DNA of 9,290 bases from an uncultured Mordavella sp. (GTDB lineage Bacteria > Bacillota > Clostridia > Lachnospirales > Lachnospiraceae). The position numbers and the translations under genes are program-made. The notes beneath the pieces are model-generated. The model searched no databases. It was not told the origin of the DNA and saw only the letters and a program-made list of their open reading frames with translations. The stretch lies in contig CABPCP010000089.1 of NCBI GenBank assembly GCA_902406105.1, forward strand, positions 1 through 9,290, given 5' to 3'. Of this stretch, positions 1 to 6,713 are shown piece by piece. The first letter of the stretch is position 1, and each line of letters begins with the position of its first letter.

Positions 1-334
1 CCTGCAAATGGTTGAAAGCCTGGATTCTGAGATCCCGGACGATGCGGTAGGTGATCTTGTTGTTGATGTGGTTCATGACCCATTGGGCCGCGGCAGTTAT
101 GGAAATGGAGACCAGGATGCCGCCTATGACAGCCAGTAAGCTGGCAAAATCCACCTGCTCTTTTCCCGCGACAGCGTCTACGCCCCGTCCCGTCAGGATA
201 GGGATATAGAGGGTCAGCCCTACTGTAAGGAGTGACAGCAGCAGGGAGAGTACCACAAGAAGTCGATAAGGCCGTATATACCGGAAGATCCGTTTTAGGG
301 TCTGCCGGTTTTTTTCTGTAATTTTTTTACCCAT
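1..334 (-). CDS. ABC exporter half-transporter, second subunit (N-terminal part only)
   Basis: This is the first 111 codons of a minus-strand gene whose remainder lies beyond the left edge. The translation begins MGKKITEKNRQTLKRIFRYI and continues into a hydrophobic helix (about residues 24-45), a short loop with 'PILTGRGVDAVAG', and a second helix (about 65-85) followed by 'NNKITYRIVRDLR'. This is the usual opening of a type IV (B-family) ABC exporter membrane domain, including the basic segment after TM2 that precedes the first coupling region. The ATPase domain is not in the window. The start ATG is preceded by AGGAGGT about eight bases upstream and overlaps the end of the preceding exporter gene by eight bases, which implies translational coupling and a heterodimer. 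By family logic this partner should carry the canonical catalytic glutamate that the first subunit lacks; that is inference. Confidence 0.88.
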   Translation of the reverse strand, partial: MGKKITEKNRQTLKRIFRYIRPYRLLVVLSLLLSLLTVGLTLYIPILTGRGVDAVAGKEQVDFASLLAVIGGILVSISITAAAQWVMNHINNKITYRIVRDLRIQAFNHLQ

Positions 335-2072
335 GTGAGAGGACCTCCTTTCCGGCAGACTGAGATGCGCAGATTTCCTGGTAAACATGGCAGGACTCCA
401 GCAGCTCTTTGTGAGTGCCGTATCCAACGGGAACTCCATCATCCATGACCAGGATATGGTCTGCGCCGCGGATGGCGGAGACCCGCTGGGAGATGATGAA
501 TACCGTCATCTGTTCTGTACTTTCTTGAATGGCTTTGCGAAGCCTGGCGTCAGTGGCGAAATCCAGAGCGGAAGCGCTGTCGTCCAGGATCAGGATCTGG
601 GGACGGCCGACCAAGGCTCTGGCAATGGTGAGCCGCTGTTTCTGTCCGCCGGACAGGTTGCTTCCGCCCTGCTGGATCATAAGGTCCAGCCCTTTTTTCT
701 TACTGTCTACAAATTCTTTTGCCTGGGCGGCGGCAAGAGCCTGGTAGATCTCTTCATCGGTGGCATCCGGCCGTCCCCACTGCATATTTTTGCGCAGAGA
801 GCCGGAGAAGACCGTGGCTTTCTGGGGAACAACGCCAATCTGTTCCCGGATGGAAGAAGGCCGCAGCGTCTTTACGTCCCGGCCAAACAGGCGGATCGTC
901 CCGGAAGTGCAGTCATAAAACCGGGGGATCAGATTGGCCAAGGTTGTTTTCCCCGAACCGGTGCCTCCGATGATGCCGATGGTATCGCCGGGCATGGCGG
1001 TAAAACTGATGCCATGGAGTGTTTCGTGTCTGGAACCGGCATAAGTAAATCCCACATTTTCAAAGGAGACAGCCGGAACAGAAGAGGCGGAAGCCGCGCT
1101 GGAAAGAGATTCCCCTGTATCCGAAATAGACGGCTGTATCTCGAAAATGGCGTTGATCCTGCCAAGGCTGGCAAGAGATCTGGACAAAAGAATGATGAGA
1201 TTGGCCAGCTTCACAAGCTCTGTCAGGATCTGGGACATATAGTTGATAAGAGCAATGACCTGGCCCTGGGTAAGACTGCCGGTGTCTACCTGCCGTCCGC
1301 CAAAGTAAAGGACGGCGATGATCCCAAGGTTGATGAGCACATAGGTCAAAGGATTCAAAAGCGCGGAGATCTTCCCGACAAAAAGCTGTTTCTGGTATAA
1401 TTCGTCTGTCTCCTGGCCAAAACGGTCCATCTCTTCCTGCTGTTTGCCAAAGGCCCGGACAACCCGAATACCCAGGAGATTCTCCCTGGTGCTGAGAAGC
1501 ACTCTGTCAAGCTGCTTCTGCACGTTCCGATAGAGAGGCATACTAACGAGAAGGATGGCGAATACCACGATCAAAAGGGCGGGGATAACGACCGCAAAGG
1601 GAACAGCCGCTCTTACGTCTACGGTAAAAGCCATGATCATTGCGCCGAAGACGACAAAAGGAGAACGCAGAAACAGACGGAGGAACATGTTTAATCCATT
1701 CTGCACCTGATTGACGTCATTGGTAGTCCGGTTGATGAGGGTGGAGGTGCCGATGGCATCGATCTCCTGATAAGAAAATGTGCTGATATGGGCAAATAAG
1801 TCGCTGCGTATGGAGGCGGCTGTATATACAGAAGATTTGGCCGCGAAATACTGGGCGGTCAGGGCAAACGAGAACCCTACAACGCCAAGAAGTATGAGAA
1901 GTCCGCCCATTTTCCAAAGATAGGGGATGTTGTTTTGGACAATTCCAACATCGATCATCTGGGCCACTACTAAGGGGACGAAAAGCTCAAACGTGGCTTC
2001 CAGCATTTTAAAAAGAGGAGCCATGAGGGTGATGAATCGATGGGGTTTTAAATAATGTAATAATTGTTTCAT
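327..2072 (-). CDS. Heterodimeric ABC exporter, subunit with degenerate ATPase site (BmrC/TM287-like)
   Basis: The 581-residue protein is a complete half-transporter: six predicted membrane helices in about residues 15-300, then a nucleotide-binding domain from about 335. Visible motifs are Walker A GGTGSGKTT (369-377), Q-loop Gln417, signature LSGGQ (473-477), Walker B ILILDD (493-498) and D-loop SALD (501-504). The catalytic position after Walker B is Asp498 rather than Glu, and the switch-loop position is Gln529 rather than His. Both changes are known in the degenerate-site subunits of heterodimeric exporters such as BmrCD and TM287/288. The protein should sit in the cytoplasmic membrane and export drugs, peptides or lipids with its downstream partner. 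It is the first gene of the pair; AGGAAGG lies just upstream of the start. The divergent LysR gene is a candidate regulator. Substrate unknown. Confidence 0.95.
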   Translation of the reverse strand: MKQLLHYLKPHRFITLMAPLFKMLEATFELFVPLVVAQMIDVGIVQNNIPYLWKMGGLLILLGVVGFSFALTAQYFAAKSSVYTAASIRSDLFAHISTFSYQEIDAIGTSTLINRTTNDVNQVQNGLNMFLRLFLRSPFVVFGAMIMAFTVDVRAAVPFAVVIPALLIVVFAILLVSMPLYRNVQKQLDRVLLSTRENLLGIRVVRAFGKQQEEMDRFGQETDELYQKQLFVGKISALLNPLTYVLINLGIIAVLYFGGRQVDTGSLTQGQVIALINYMSQILTELVKLANLIILLSRSLASLGRINAIFEIQPSISDTGESLSSAASASSVPAVSFENVGFTYAGSRHETLHGISFTAMPGDTIGIIGGTGSGKTTLANLIPRFYDCTSGTIRLFGRDVKTLRPSSIREQIGVVPQKATVFSGSLRKNMQWGRPDATDEEIYQALAAAQAKEFVDSKKKGLDLMIQQGGSNLSGGQKQRLTIARALVGRPQILILDDSASALDFATDARLRKAIQESTEQMTVFIISQRVSAIRGADHILVMDDGVPVGYGTHKELLESCHVYQEICASQSAGKEVLSHG

Positions 2073-2148
2073 TTTTGATTCCTTCCTGGTATCATAAAGT
2101 GAAAAGGCAGTTTCTATTTTAACATGACCTGGCGGAAAGGGGAAAGGT
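2073..2148. promoter_or_regulatory. Divergent intergenic region between the ABC exporter and LysR genes
   Basis: This 76-base gap must hold the promoters of both divergent genes and, by the usual rule for LysR regulators, a likely binding site. On the minus strand there is a possible -10 TATGAT (revcomp of 2090-2095) without a convincing -35. On the plus strand TATTTT (2115-2120) is a weak -10 candidate. A short GAAA-N6-TTTC inverted repeat lies at 2101-2114, but it does not fit the T-N11-A consensus well. I can support the shared-control layout, not exact sites. Confidence 0.4.
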
Positions 2149-3039
2149 ATGAAATTCTATCAATTAAAATATTTCCAGACGGTATGCAAATATAACAATC
2201 TGACCAGAGCCGCTGAGGAACTCCATATTTCCCAGCCAGGTCTGACCCATGTGATCCGGGAACTGGAACAGGAATTCGGCCTTACCTTATTCCACCGTCA
2301 GAATAAGGGTCTGATCCTGACGGACGAGGGCCGCCAATTCCTGAACGAGGCGGAGCTTCTGCTGGAACAGACCGATACTTTTGTCAGCCGCATGAAGTTC
2401 CTTGGGAAAGCGGACCAGGTGATCCGGTTCGGCCTTCCTCCGGCCAGCGCAGCGCTGTTCTTTCCTCCTATGATCCAGGAATTTCACCGCCAGTATCCGC
2501 AGATCAAGGTCAATGTTGTGGAAGAGGGAAGTATTGCGAACCGCCAGAAGATCCTGGATGGAAAGCTGGATGTGGCGCTGCTTTCTTCCGATTCTCCGGT
2601 TTCTTCCGCATTTGGCCATTATCAAGTGGGAGTCACAAGAATCTGTCTCTATCTTCCAAAAGACCATCCTCTGGCCGGGAAAGAAATGGTCTCCGTAAAG
2701 GACTTCTGTGAGATCCCGCTGGTATTATTTTCTGAGGATTCCTTCCTGACAACAAACAGTCTGAAGATCTGCACTCAGAATGGGGTTTCGCCGAATGTGA
2801 TCTTGACCACTAACCAGATCGCGGTGATCCGGCAGTTGATCGAGAACCGTACGGCGGGGACGCTTCTGTTCCGTGGAACCCTTCCGGAGAGCGGCCAGTA
2901 CCGGGAGATTCCGGTGCTGGAGTTCCAGAAAGTCTACATTTACCTGGTGTGGAATCAGTACAATCCGGTGGGGACGGCGGTAAAGCGCTTCATCGAGGCG
3001 GTGGAGACGGTATATCCCAATCCGGTGGACCATTCTTAA
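2149..3039 (+). CDS. LysR-type transcriptional regulator
   Basis: The 296-residue protein has the normal length and layout of the LysR family. A winged helix-turn-helix occupies about residues 1-60, with the recognition region 'LTRAAEELHISQPGLTHVIR' and the following 'LEQEFGLTLFHR' nearly ideal for the family. A linker helix (about 60-88) is followed by a two-lobed effector-binding domain starting at 'VIRFGLPPASAALFFP' and including 'KLDVALLS' and 'LYLPKDHPLAG'. It should bind DNA as a tetramer and respond to a small molecule of unknown identity. GGGGAAAGG just before the ATG is an adequate ribosome binding site. It is transcribed away from the ABC exporter genes, so control of that exporter and of itself is the simplest hypothesis. 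No terminator is visible after it, so read-through into the kinase gene is possible. Confidence 0.95.
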   Translation: MKFYQLKYFQTVCKYNNLTRAAEELHISQPGLTHVIRELEQEFGLTLFHRQNKGLILTDEGRQFLNEAELLLEQTDTFVSRMKFLGKADQVIRFGLPPASAALFFPPMIQEFHRQYPQIKVNVVEEGSIANRQKILDGKLDVALLSSDSPVSSAFGHYQVGVTRICLYLPKDHPLAGKEMVSVKDFCEIPLVLFSEDSFLTTNSLKICTQNGVSPNVILTTNQIAVIRQLIENRTAGTLLFRGTLPESGQYREIPVLEFQKVYIYLVWNQYNPVGTAVKRFIEAVETVYPNPVDHS

Positions 3040-3115
3040 TTATAGTGGGAAACAGAGGGAAAGTCCAATATCTAAAAAATAGTCTGTGATAAATAAAATT
3101 GATGGCAGATGACAT

Positions 3116-3122
3116 AAAGGAG
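3116..3122 (+). promoter_or_regulatory. Ribosome binding site fixing the kinase start at 3129
   Basis: AAAGGAG followed by six bases and ATG at 3129. Two earlier in-frame starts (TTG at 3099, ATG at 3102) have no comparable Shine-Dalgarno sequence and would add a hydrophilic decapeptide before the first membrane segment. Confidence 0.8.
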
Positions 3123-3128
3123 CAAAAA

Positions 3129-4538
3129 ATGGAGTATACGTTTGCGACTACATTTTTCTTAAATATTCCTCTTGCTACTGTGGAGTATCTGATCTGTATC
3201 TTGCTTGCGGGAGCTTTGCTGGATCAGAAGGCGGACTGGAAGAAGGCAGTTCTTTTGTGGATTCCTTACATTTTACTGCTGATCATTCCGGCAAGCTTGT
3301 TTTTTGTCCTGGATCTTTACGGGAATTTTGGAGTCTGGCTGGCAGAAACCTATCTGGAAGCGGCCTGCTTTGGCTTAGTATTAAAAGGCTTTTATCAGAC
3401 TGGCTGGATCAATGGGTTTGTGACCAGTGCGGCAGTGGTGTTTCTGTATGGGATCTTCCAGGATCTGGAAGGTTTATTCCTGACAGGAAACTATGACCTA
3501 AGTGTGCCCAAAGATTTGGCGATCTATATGGCGGCGGAAAGTGTTGTACTTCTTCTGCCGGCTTTTTTTGCCGCCTGGTTTATCCGGCGAAATGACCTTT
3601 GCGAAGAATATAATAATTTTTTGTCTACCAATACAAAGATGCGATACTGGAAGCTTATGTTTCTCATGCTTCCGGCGGTAAAATCCCTGACCATAGAACT
3701 GGCCAATGAACGGCTGGTCCTGAATAACTCCAACCCTGTTATCTCGCTATTGTTCCTGCTGCTTTTGTATGGAGTGGTCAATCATACCTTTCGATGCGAG
3801 ATGCAAAAGAGAAAGATTGAAGAACAGAATCTAAATTTAAGCCAGCAGGAATTTTATATCCAGACGTTGGAGCATGTACAGAAGGATGTGCGGATCTTCC
3901 GCCATGATTTTAAAAATATGATGGCAGGAGCGATTGTTCAGGCAGATGAAGGAAATCTGCGGGCCGTGCAGGAGTTTATTTCTGAACTGACCGGAGATTT
4001 TGAAGGGCGGATCGGGAAGAAGATATTTCAGATCTCTCAGCTTGGAAACATCCATATTCCAGAACTAAAGGGGTTGCTGGCGATGAAGATTGCCCAAATG
4101 CAGGAGAGAGAAATACCTGTGCGGCTGGAGGCGGAACAACCGGTGACAGATGTGGGAATCCCTGTTCGGGATTTGTGCCGGGCAGTAGGGATTTTGCTGG
4201 ATAACGCAATGGAAGAGACAGAAGTATTTCAAAAAAATAAAAAAGGACAAGGGAAGATTTCGCCGGAGGTAGCTGTATTGTTTTACGAAAGTCAAGAAAG
4301 TGTCAGCATATTGGTGAAAAACCCCGTGCGGGAAGCGGTGCCTCTGCCTTTGCTGGGGAAAGAGGGATATTCTACAAAAGGCGAGGGACATGGAACGGGA
4401 CTTGCCAGTCTCCGGCGTATTGTTGAATCTTATGATATGATGTGGTGGAGAACGAGTCAAGCGGAAGGGTGGTTTGAGCAGGAACTGGTGATCGGCAGAT
4501 GGAAAGGGGAAAGAAATGGTTCCAATATATCTTTGTGA
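3129..4538 (+). CDS. AgrC-like membrane sensor histidine kinase (GHKL type)
   Basis: The 469-residue protein has an N-terminal membrane domain with about six hydrophobic segments (roughly residues 10-32, 41-61, 72-90, 96-112, 134-152 and 203-217). A coiled linker (222-252) follows, then the phosphoacceptor motif FRHDFKNMM with His259. The C-terminal ATPase has an N-box with Asn359 in GILLDNAMEE and a glycine-rich box GEGHGTGL (418-425) followed by ASLRRIVESY. The HDxxN phosphoacceptor and compact ATPase are typical of AgrC/ComD/FsrC kinases that sense extracellular peptides. It should autophosphorylate and pass phosphate to the overlapping response regulator. No AgrB-type protease or AgrD-type peptide gene is adjacent, so its signal is unknown. 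The gene overlaps the regulator gene by 23 bases, implying coupled translation. Confidence 0.93.
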   Translation: MEYTFATTFFLNIPLATVEYLICILLAGALLDQKADWKKAVLLWIPYILLLIIPASLFFVLDLYGNFGVWLAETYLEAACFGLVLKGFYQTGWINGFVTSAAVVFLYGIFQDLEGLFLTGNYDLSVPKDLAIYMAAESVVLLLPAFFAAWFIRRNDLCEEYNNFLSTNTKMRYWKLMFLMLPAVKSLTIELANERLVLNNSNPVISLLFLLLLYGVVNHTFRCEMQKRKIEEQNLNLSQQEFYIQTLEHVQKDVRIFRHDFKNMMAGAIVQADEGNLRAVQEFISELTGDFEGRIGKKIFQISQLGNIHIPELKGLLAMKIAQMQEREIPVRLEAEQPVTDVGIPVRDLCRAVGILLDNAMEETEVFQKNKKGQGKISPEVAVLFYESQESVSILVKNPVREAVPLPLLGKEGYSTKGEGHGTGLASLRRIVESYDMMWWRTSQAEGWFEQELVIGRWKGERNGSNISL

Positions 4539-5268
4539 CGATGATCCTAAAATTCGTAGAATGATTCGCGAGAAATTGGAGAGGGAGATCTTGATTTCCG
4601 GTTATGATATGAAAGTTGTGATGGATACAGGCAGCCCAAGGGAGTTGCTTGCTGTTGTGGGAGAGAGTGGAAAAAGAGGAATTTATTTTTTAGATGTGGA
4701 TCTGAAAGACCAGGAATATACAGGTTTTACTTTGGGACAGGCTCTGCGGGCTATAGATTCCAGAGGATTTTTGATCTATGTGACAGCCTACCGGGAACTG
4801 GCTTTTGAAACTTTTCGGTATAAGGTAGAAGCGTTGGATTATATTGTGAAAGAAAATCAAGAAGAAATGTTTCAAGATGTCCGCAGATGCCTGCAGGTAT
4901 CGGCAGAGCGGATGAAACAGGAGCAGGAAGAAGACAGACCCTATTTTACAGTAAGATTCATGGATACCGTGCGTCATGTGCCCATGGAAGAAATCCTATA
5001 TTTTGAAACCGGGGACAAAAGTCACAGGATCATTCTACGGACCTTGACAGAAAGTATAGATTTTACCGGAAGTATCCAGGAACTGGAACAGACGTTGGGG
5101 AGACAATTCCTTCGGGTCCATCGGGCCTATTTGGTAAATACCCGGCAGATCAAGGGATTGGATATGAAGGAAAGGAAGATTCTGTTTCCCGATGGAAAGA
5201 CTTGCTATTTTTCTCGTAATAAGAAAAAAGTTCTGCTCCAAGTGATGGAAACGAAGATTTCCATTTAA
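4516..5268 (+). CDS. AgrA-like response regulator with LytTR DNA-binding domain
   Basis: The 250-residue protein has a receiver domain (about 1-125) with acidic residues Asp8-Asp10, phosphoacceptor Asp60 in YFLDVDL, Thr90 in IYVTAY and Lys112 in ALDYIVKEN. A charged linker 'RMKQEQEED' (132-140) leads to a LytTR domain (about 143-245) with the hallmark 'ILYFETGDKSHRIIL', 'RQFLRVHRAYLVN' and 'GKTCYFSRNKKK'. Length and residue pattern closely resemble AgrA. On phosphorylation by the overlapping kinase it should bind paired direct repeats upstream of target genes. I did not find a convincing LytTR repeat in the window, so its targets may lie elsewhere. The start ATG lies inside the end of the kinase gene, preceded by GGAAAGGGGAAAG. 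Confidence 0.95.
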   Translation: MVPIYLCDDDPKIRRMIREKLEREILISGYDMKVVMDTGSPRELLAVVGESGKRGIYFLDVDLKDQEYTGFTLGQALRAIDSRGFLIYVTAYRELAFETFRYKVEALDYIVKENQEEMFQDVRRCLQVSAERMKQEQEEDRPYFTVRFMDTVRHVPMEEILYFETGDKSHRIILRTLTESIDFTGSIQELEQTLGRQFLRVHRAYLVNTRQIKGLDMKERKILFPDGKTCYFSRNKKKVLLQVMETKISI

Positions 5269-5381
5269 GCACGAAAGCGGCCGTTTCGGCAGAACGCCTC
5301 CAAAGGTCTGGCTGATGTGAGAAGATATGGAATCATGGAAAGCTGCTAAGGTTTCCGCTGATTCAAAACATCAGGACACAT

Positions 5382-5386
5382 GGAGG
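5382..5386 (+). promoter_or_regulatory. Ribosome binding site fixing the small-protein start at 5395
   Basis: GGAGG with an eight-base spacer before ATG at 5395. The earlier in-frame ATG at 5380 overlaps this site and has only a weak AGGA close upstream. Confidence 0.75.
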
Positions 5387-5394
5387 ATAGAAAA

Positions 5395-5841
5395 ATGGCA
5401 AAAGAAACCAAGGTATGGGAGATCCTTAAGGAAGCAGGATACGAGCCGCTGGAAAACCGCAGCATCATTGTATCCTATGCGCCGGAGGATTTAAGTGACG
5501 CAATCGCCAAATTTTTAAGCGTTGGAACAGAATTTTATGTTTTGCAGATCTGCAGGGAAGAGGTGGTTCTAGTACCCTTTGGAAAAATGACCTGGGGATT
5601 GAAAAAGGAAGTGGCACTGTCGATTCCCTTTGCCCAGATAAAGGGGATAAAAATAGAAAAAAAGGGTCTCAATGATTATTTGACGATAGAAACACAAGAC
5701 AGCGTGATCAGGCTGTCCACTCAGCAGAAGGGATTGAGCGACCTGCGGAGTTCCTCTTACCTGGGCGGCCAGTTTGGGAAAAATTGGCACAAAAAGAATC
5801 TGGACGCAACCTTGGAAGAATTAAGGAAAATTGGAGGATAG
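5395..5841 (+). CDS. Small soluble protein of unknown function, possibly PH-like fold
   Basis: I do not recognise this 148-residue protein by name. It has no signal peptide or membrane helix. The N-terminus (1-42) is helical and contains 'VWEILKEAGYEPLENRSIIVSYA'. The middle (about 45-110) alternates short strands: 'TEFYVLQICREEVVLVPFG', then 'VALSIPFAQIKGIKIEKK', then 'DYLTIETQDSVIRLST'. It closes with a helix 'NLDATLEELRKI' (135-146). A strand-rich body with a final helix, and a 'pFaqIkgIki' strand after a basic loop, resemble bacterial PH-like domains; this is a tentative structural guess. The gene lies 126 bases after the LytTR regulator on the same strand with no clear terminator between, so it may share the agr-like transcript, and it is followed by a terminator. 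Real-gene evidence is its good ribosome binding site and position. Confidence 0.75.
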   Translation: MAKETKVWEILKEAGYEPLENRSIIVSYAPEDLSDAIAKFLSVGTEFYVLQICREEVVLVPFGKMTWGLKKEVALSIPFAQIKGIKIEKKGLNDYLTIETQDSVIRLSTQQKGLSDLRSSSYLGGQFGKNWHKKNLDATLEELRKIGG

Positions 5842-5870
5842 ATCAAAAGGGGACAGGGCTTTTTTAATCG

Positions 5871-5903
5871 GGGCCGGGGATTAAAAAATCCCTGGCTCTT
5901 TTT
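5871..5903 (+). terminator. Rho-independent terminator after the small unknown gene
   Basis: A 12-base-pair stem, GGGCCGGGGATT (5871-5882) with AATCCCTGGCTC (5887-5898), contains two G-U pairs and an AAAA loop and is followed by TTTTT. It faces the plus-strand gene and overlaps the stop codon of the convergent Crp/Fnr gene. On the minus strand no T-run follows, so it should work mainly in the plus direction. The arm resembles the palindrome at 9244-9285. Confidence 0.85.
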
Positions 5904-6531
5904 AATCTTCTGCAGGCGGATGGATGTAAAGATAACGCCCGCGAATGGTAAGGAATCCTTCTTCCCGCAGAAATTTCATTTTTCTCGATACGGTACTTCT
6001 GGTGGAGGAGATCATTCCGGCCAGCTCTTCATGCGTATAGCGGCAGGGAATCTGGATGCCATATTCGGTCTTCCTCCCCTGCTGGGCAGACAGGCGCAAA
6101 AGGAGATTTTTCAGACGTTCCCCGGCATCACAGAAGGAAGAATCCTGTAATTGCGCCATAAGAATCCGAAATTTATAAGACAGCATTTGGTTGACCGCAT
6201 AAGAAATAGAACTGTCATTTTGAAGAAGGGCGATAAAATCTTTGACAGGAATCTGACAGACAGATACAGAAGACAGGGCCTGGGTAAATACTTGGTCATG
6301 ATCCTGCTGCAAGCAGGTGATCTCACCAAAAAGATCGCCTCGTGACAGCAGAAGAAGGGTTTTTTCCGTTCCTTCTGGAGCGATAAAATACTGTCGGACA
6401 TGTCCATGCAGAAGAAGATAAACATAAGATTTTGGCCTTCCGCTGACTTCTAAAATAGTTTTGGAGGGAAAATCTTTTTGGATACCAAGACTGGAAAAGG
6501 CTTCTAGATTTTTTTGACGATAAGATTTCAT
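5902..6531 (-). CDS. Crp/Fnr-family transcriptional regulator
   Basis: The 209-residue protein has a cyclic-nucleotide-binding-like beta-barrel (about 15-115) including 'VYLLLHGHVRQYF' and 'LLSRGDLFGE' (61-70). A dimerisation helix (about 108-128) and a C-terminal winged helix-turn-helix (about 135-205) with 'YTHEELAGMISSTRSTVSRKMKFLREEG' follow. The barrel keeps the Gly-Glu of the phosphate-binding cassette (69-70), but I see no Arg-Ser pair after it, so cAMP binding is doubtful. There is no Fnr-type N-terminal cysteine cluster; the four cysteines (73, 92, 134, 163) are scattered. The ATG at 6531 follows AGGAGG ideally. A longer reading from 6594 would begin inside the predicted promoter and is unlikely. 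The gene is divergent from the creatininase-symporter operon, so it probably regulates that operon and itself. Confidence 0.92.
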   Translation of the reverse strand: MKSYRQKNLEAFSSLGIQKDFPSKTILEVSGRPKSYVYLLLHGHVRQYFIAPEGTEKTLLLLSRGDLFGEITCLQQDHDQVFTQALSSVSVCQIPVKDFIALLQNDSSISYAVNQMLSYKFRILMAQLQDSSFCDAGERLKNLLLRLSAQQGRKTEYGIQIPCRYTHEELAGMISSTRSTVSRKMKFLREEGFLTIRGRYLYIHPPAED

Positions 6532-6537
6532 GAGACA

Positions 6538-6543
6538 CCTCCT
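6538..6543 (-). promoter_or_regulatory. Ribosome binding site of the Crp/Fnr gene
   Basis: On the minus strand AGGAGG (continuing as AGGAGGTG) lies six bases before the ATG at 6531-6529. It decides for the 209-residue product over the longer in-frame reading. Confidence 0.85.
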
Positions 6544-6544
6544 G

Positions 6545-6562
6545 AAAAATTGCACAATTTTT
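6545..6562. promoter_or_regulatory. Perfect inverted repeat, candidate autoregulatory operator
   Basis: AAAAATTG-CA-CAATTTTT has two perfect eight-base arms around a two-base centre. It begins just upstream of the ribosome binding site of the Crp/Fnr gene and covers the start site expected from the promoter at 6566-6594 (about 6559). A dimeric regulator bound here would block its own transcription. The role is inferred from position and symmetry. Confidence 0.6.
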
Positions 6563-6627
6563 ATCATTATAGTATGAAAAATAAAGGTTTTCAATAGTTG
6601 AAGGAAGGTGTGAAATGCACAATTTTT
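6551..6627 (+). repeat. Two copies of TGCACAATTTTT in the divergent control region
   Basis: An exact 12-base word occurs at 6551-6562 (the right part of the inverted repeat) and again at 6616-6627. A looser variant, GAGCACATTTTTT, follows at 6636-6648. All lie between the Crp/Fnr gene and the creatininase operon, in the same orientation, which suggests several binding sites for one regulator. Confidence 0.6.
6566..6594 (-). promoter_or_regulatory. Promoter of the Crp/Fnr gene
   Basis: Reading the minus strand, -35 TTGAAA (6594-6589), a 17-base spacer and -10 TATAAT (6571-6566) nearly match the housekeeping consensus. The predicted start near 6559 gives a 5' leader of about 28 bases ending at the ATG at 6531. 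Confidence 0.8.
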
Positions 6628-6642
6628 GTGTTGCAGAGCACA
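6627..6642. promoter_or_regulatory. Candidate Crp/Fnr-type site upstream of the creatininase operon
   Basis: TGTGTTGCAGAGCACA has the TGTG-N8-CACA outline of Crp-family operators. Its centre at 6634.5 lies about 47 bases upstream of the start predicted from the promoter at 6647-6675, close to where a class II activator would sit. The inner positions depart from the Crp consensus, so the regulator that binds is inferred. Confidence 0.45.
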
Positions 6643-6646
6643 TTTT

Positions 6647-6675
6647 TTGGGGAGAGAATTTGGTAAATTTATAAA
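6647..6675 (+). promoter_or_regulatory. Candidate promoter of the creatininase-symporter operon
   Basis: TTGGGG (6647-6652), a 17-base spacer and TATAAA (6670-6675). The -35 is weak and the -10 good, which fits a promoter needing an activator. The expected start is near 6682, about 32 bases before the ATG at 6714. Confidence 0.5.
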
Positions 6676-6700
6676 AAACAGACGAAATAACAGAAAATTT

Positions 6701-6707
6701 GGAGGTG
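6701..6707 (+). promoter_or_regulatory. Ribosome binding site fixing the creatininase start at 6714
   Basis: GGAGGTG six bases before ATG at 6714. The upstream in-frame TTG at 6699 overlaps this site and cannot be served by it. Confidence 0.85.
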
Positions 6708-6713
6708 CTTAGT

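Noticed and set aside
387..1400. Long plus-strand reading frame (337 codons) opposite the ABC exporter gene
   Set aside because: It lies wholly within the well-supported minus-strand ABC gene, has no recognisable domain and is a shadow frame.
3045..3064. Tandem-like AGTGGGAAAC/AGAGGGAAAG before the kinase gene, as a LytTR binding site
   Set aside because: The spacing and bases do not match LytTR direct repeats, and an 8/10 match over such a short purine-rich stretch is easily chance.
3040..3128. A hidden AgrD-like propeptide gene upstream of the kinase
   Set aside because: The 89-base gap has no start-to-stop frame of suitable length with a ribosome binding site and a cysteine-containing core.
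5272..5290. Short inverted repeats (CGAAA...TTTCG and GCCG-TTT-CGGC) after the LytTR regulator gene, as a terminator
   Set aside because: The stems are only 4-5 base pairs, mutually exclusive, and no T-run follows.
6532..6594. N-terminal extension of the Crp/Fnr gene to an ATG at 6594
   Set aside because: The extension would contain the TTGAAA/TATAAT promoter and the inverted repeat, and the ATG at 6531 has an ideal AGGAGG.
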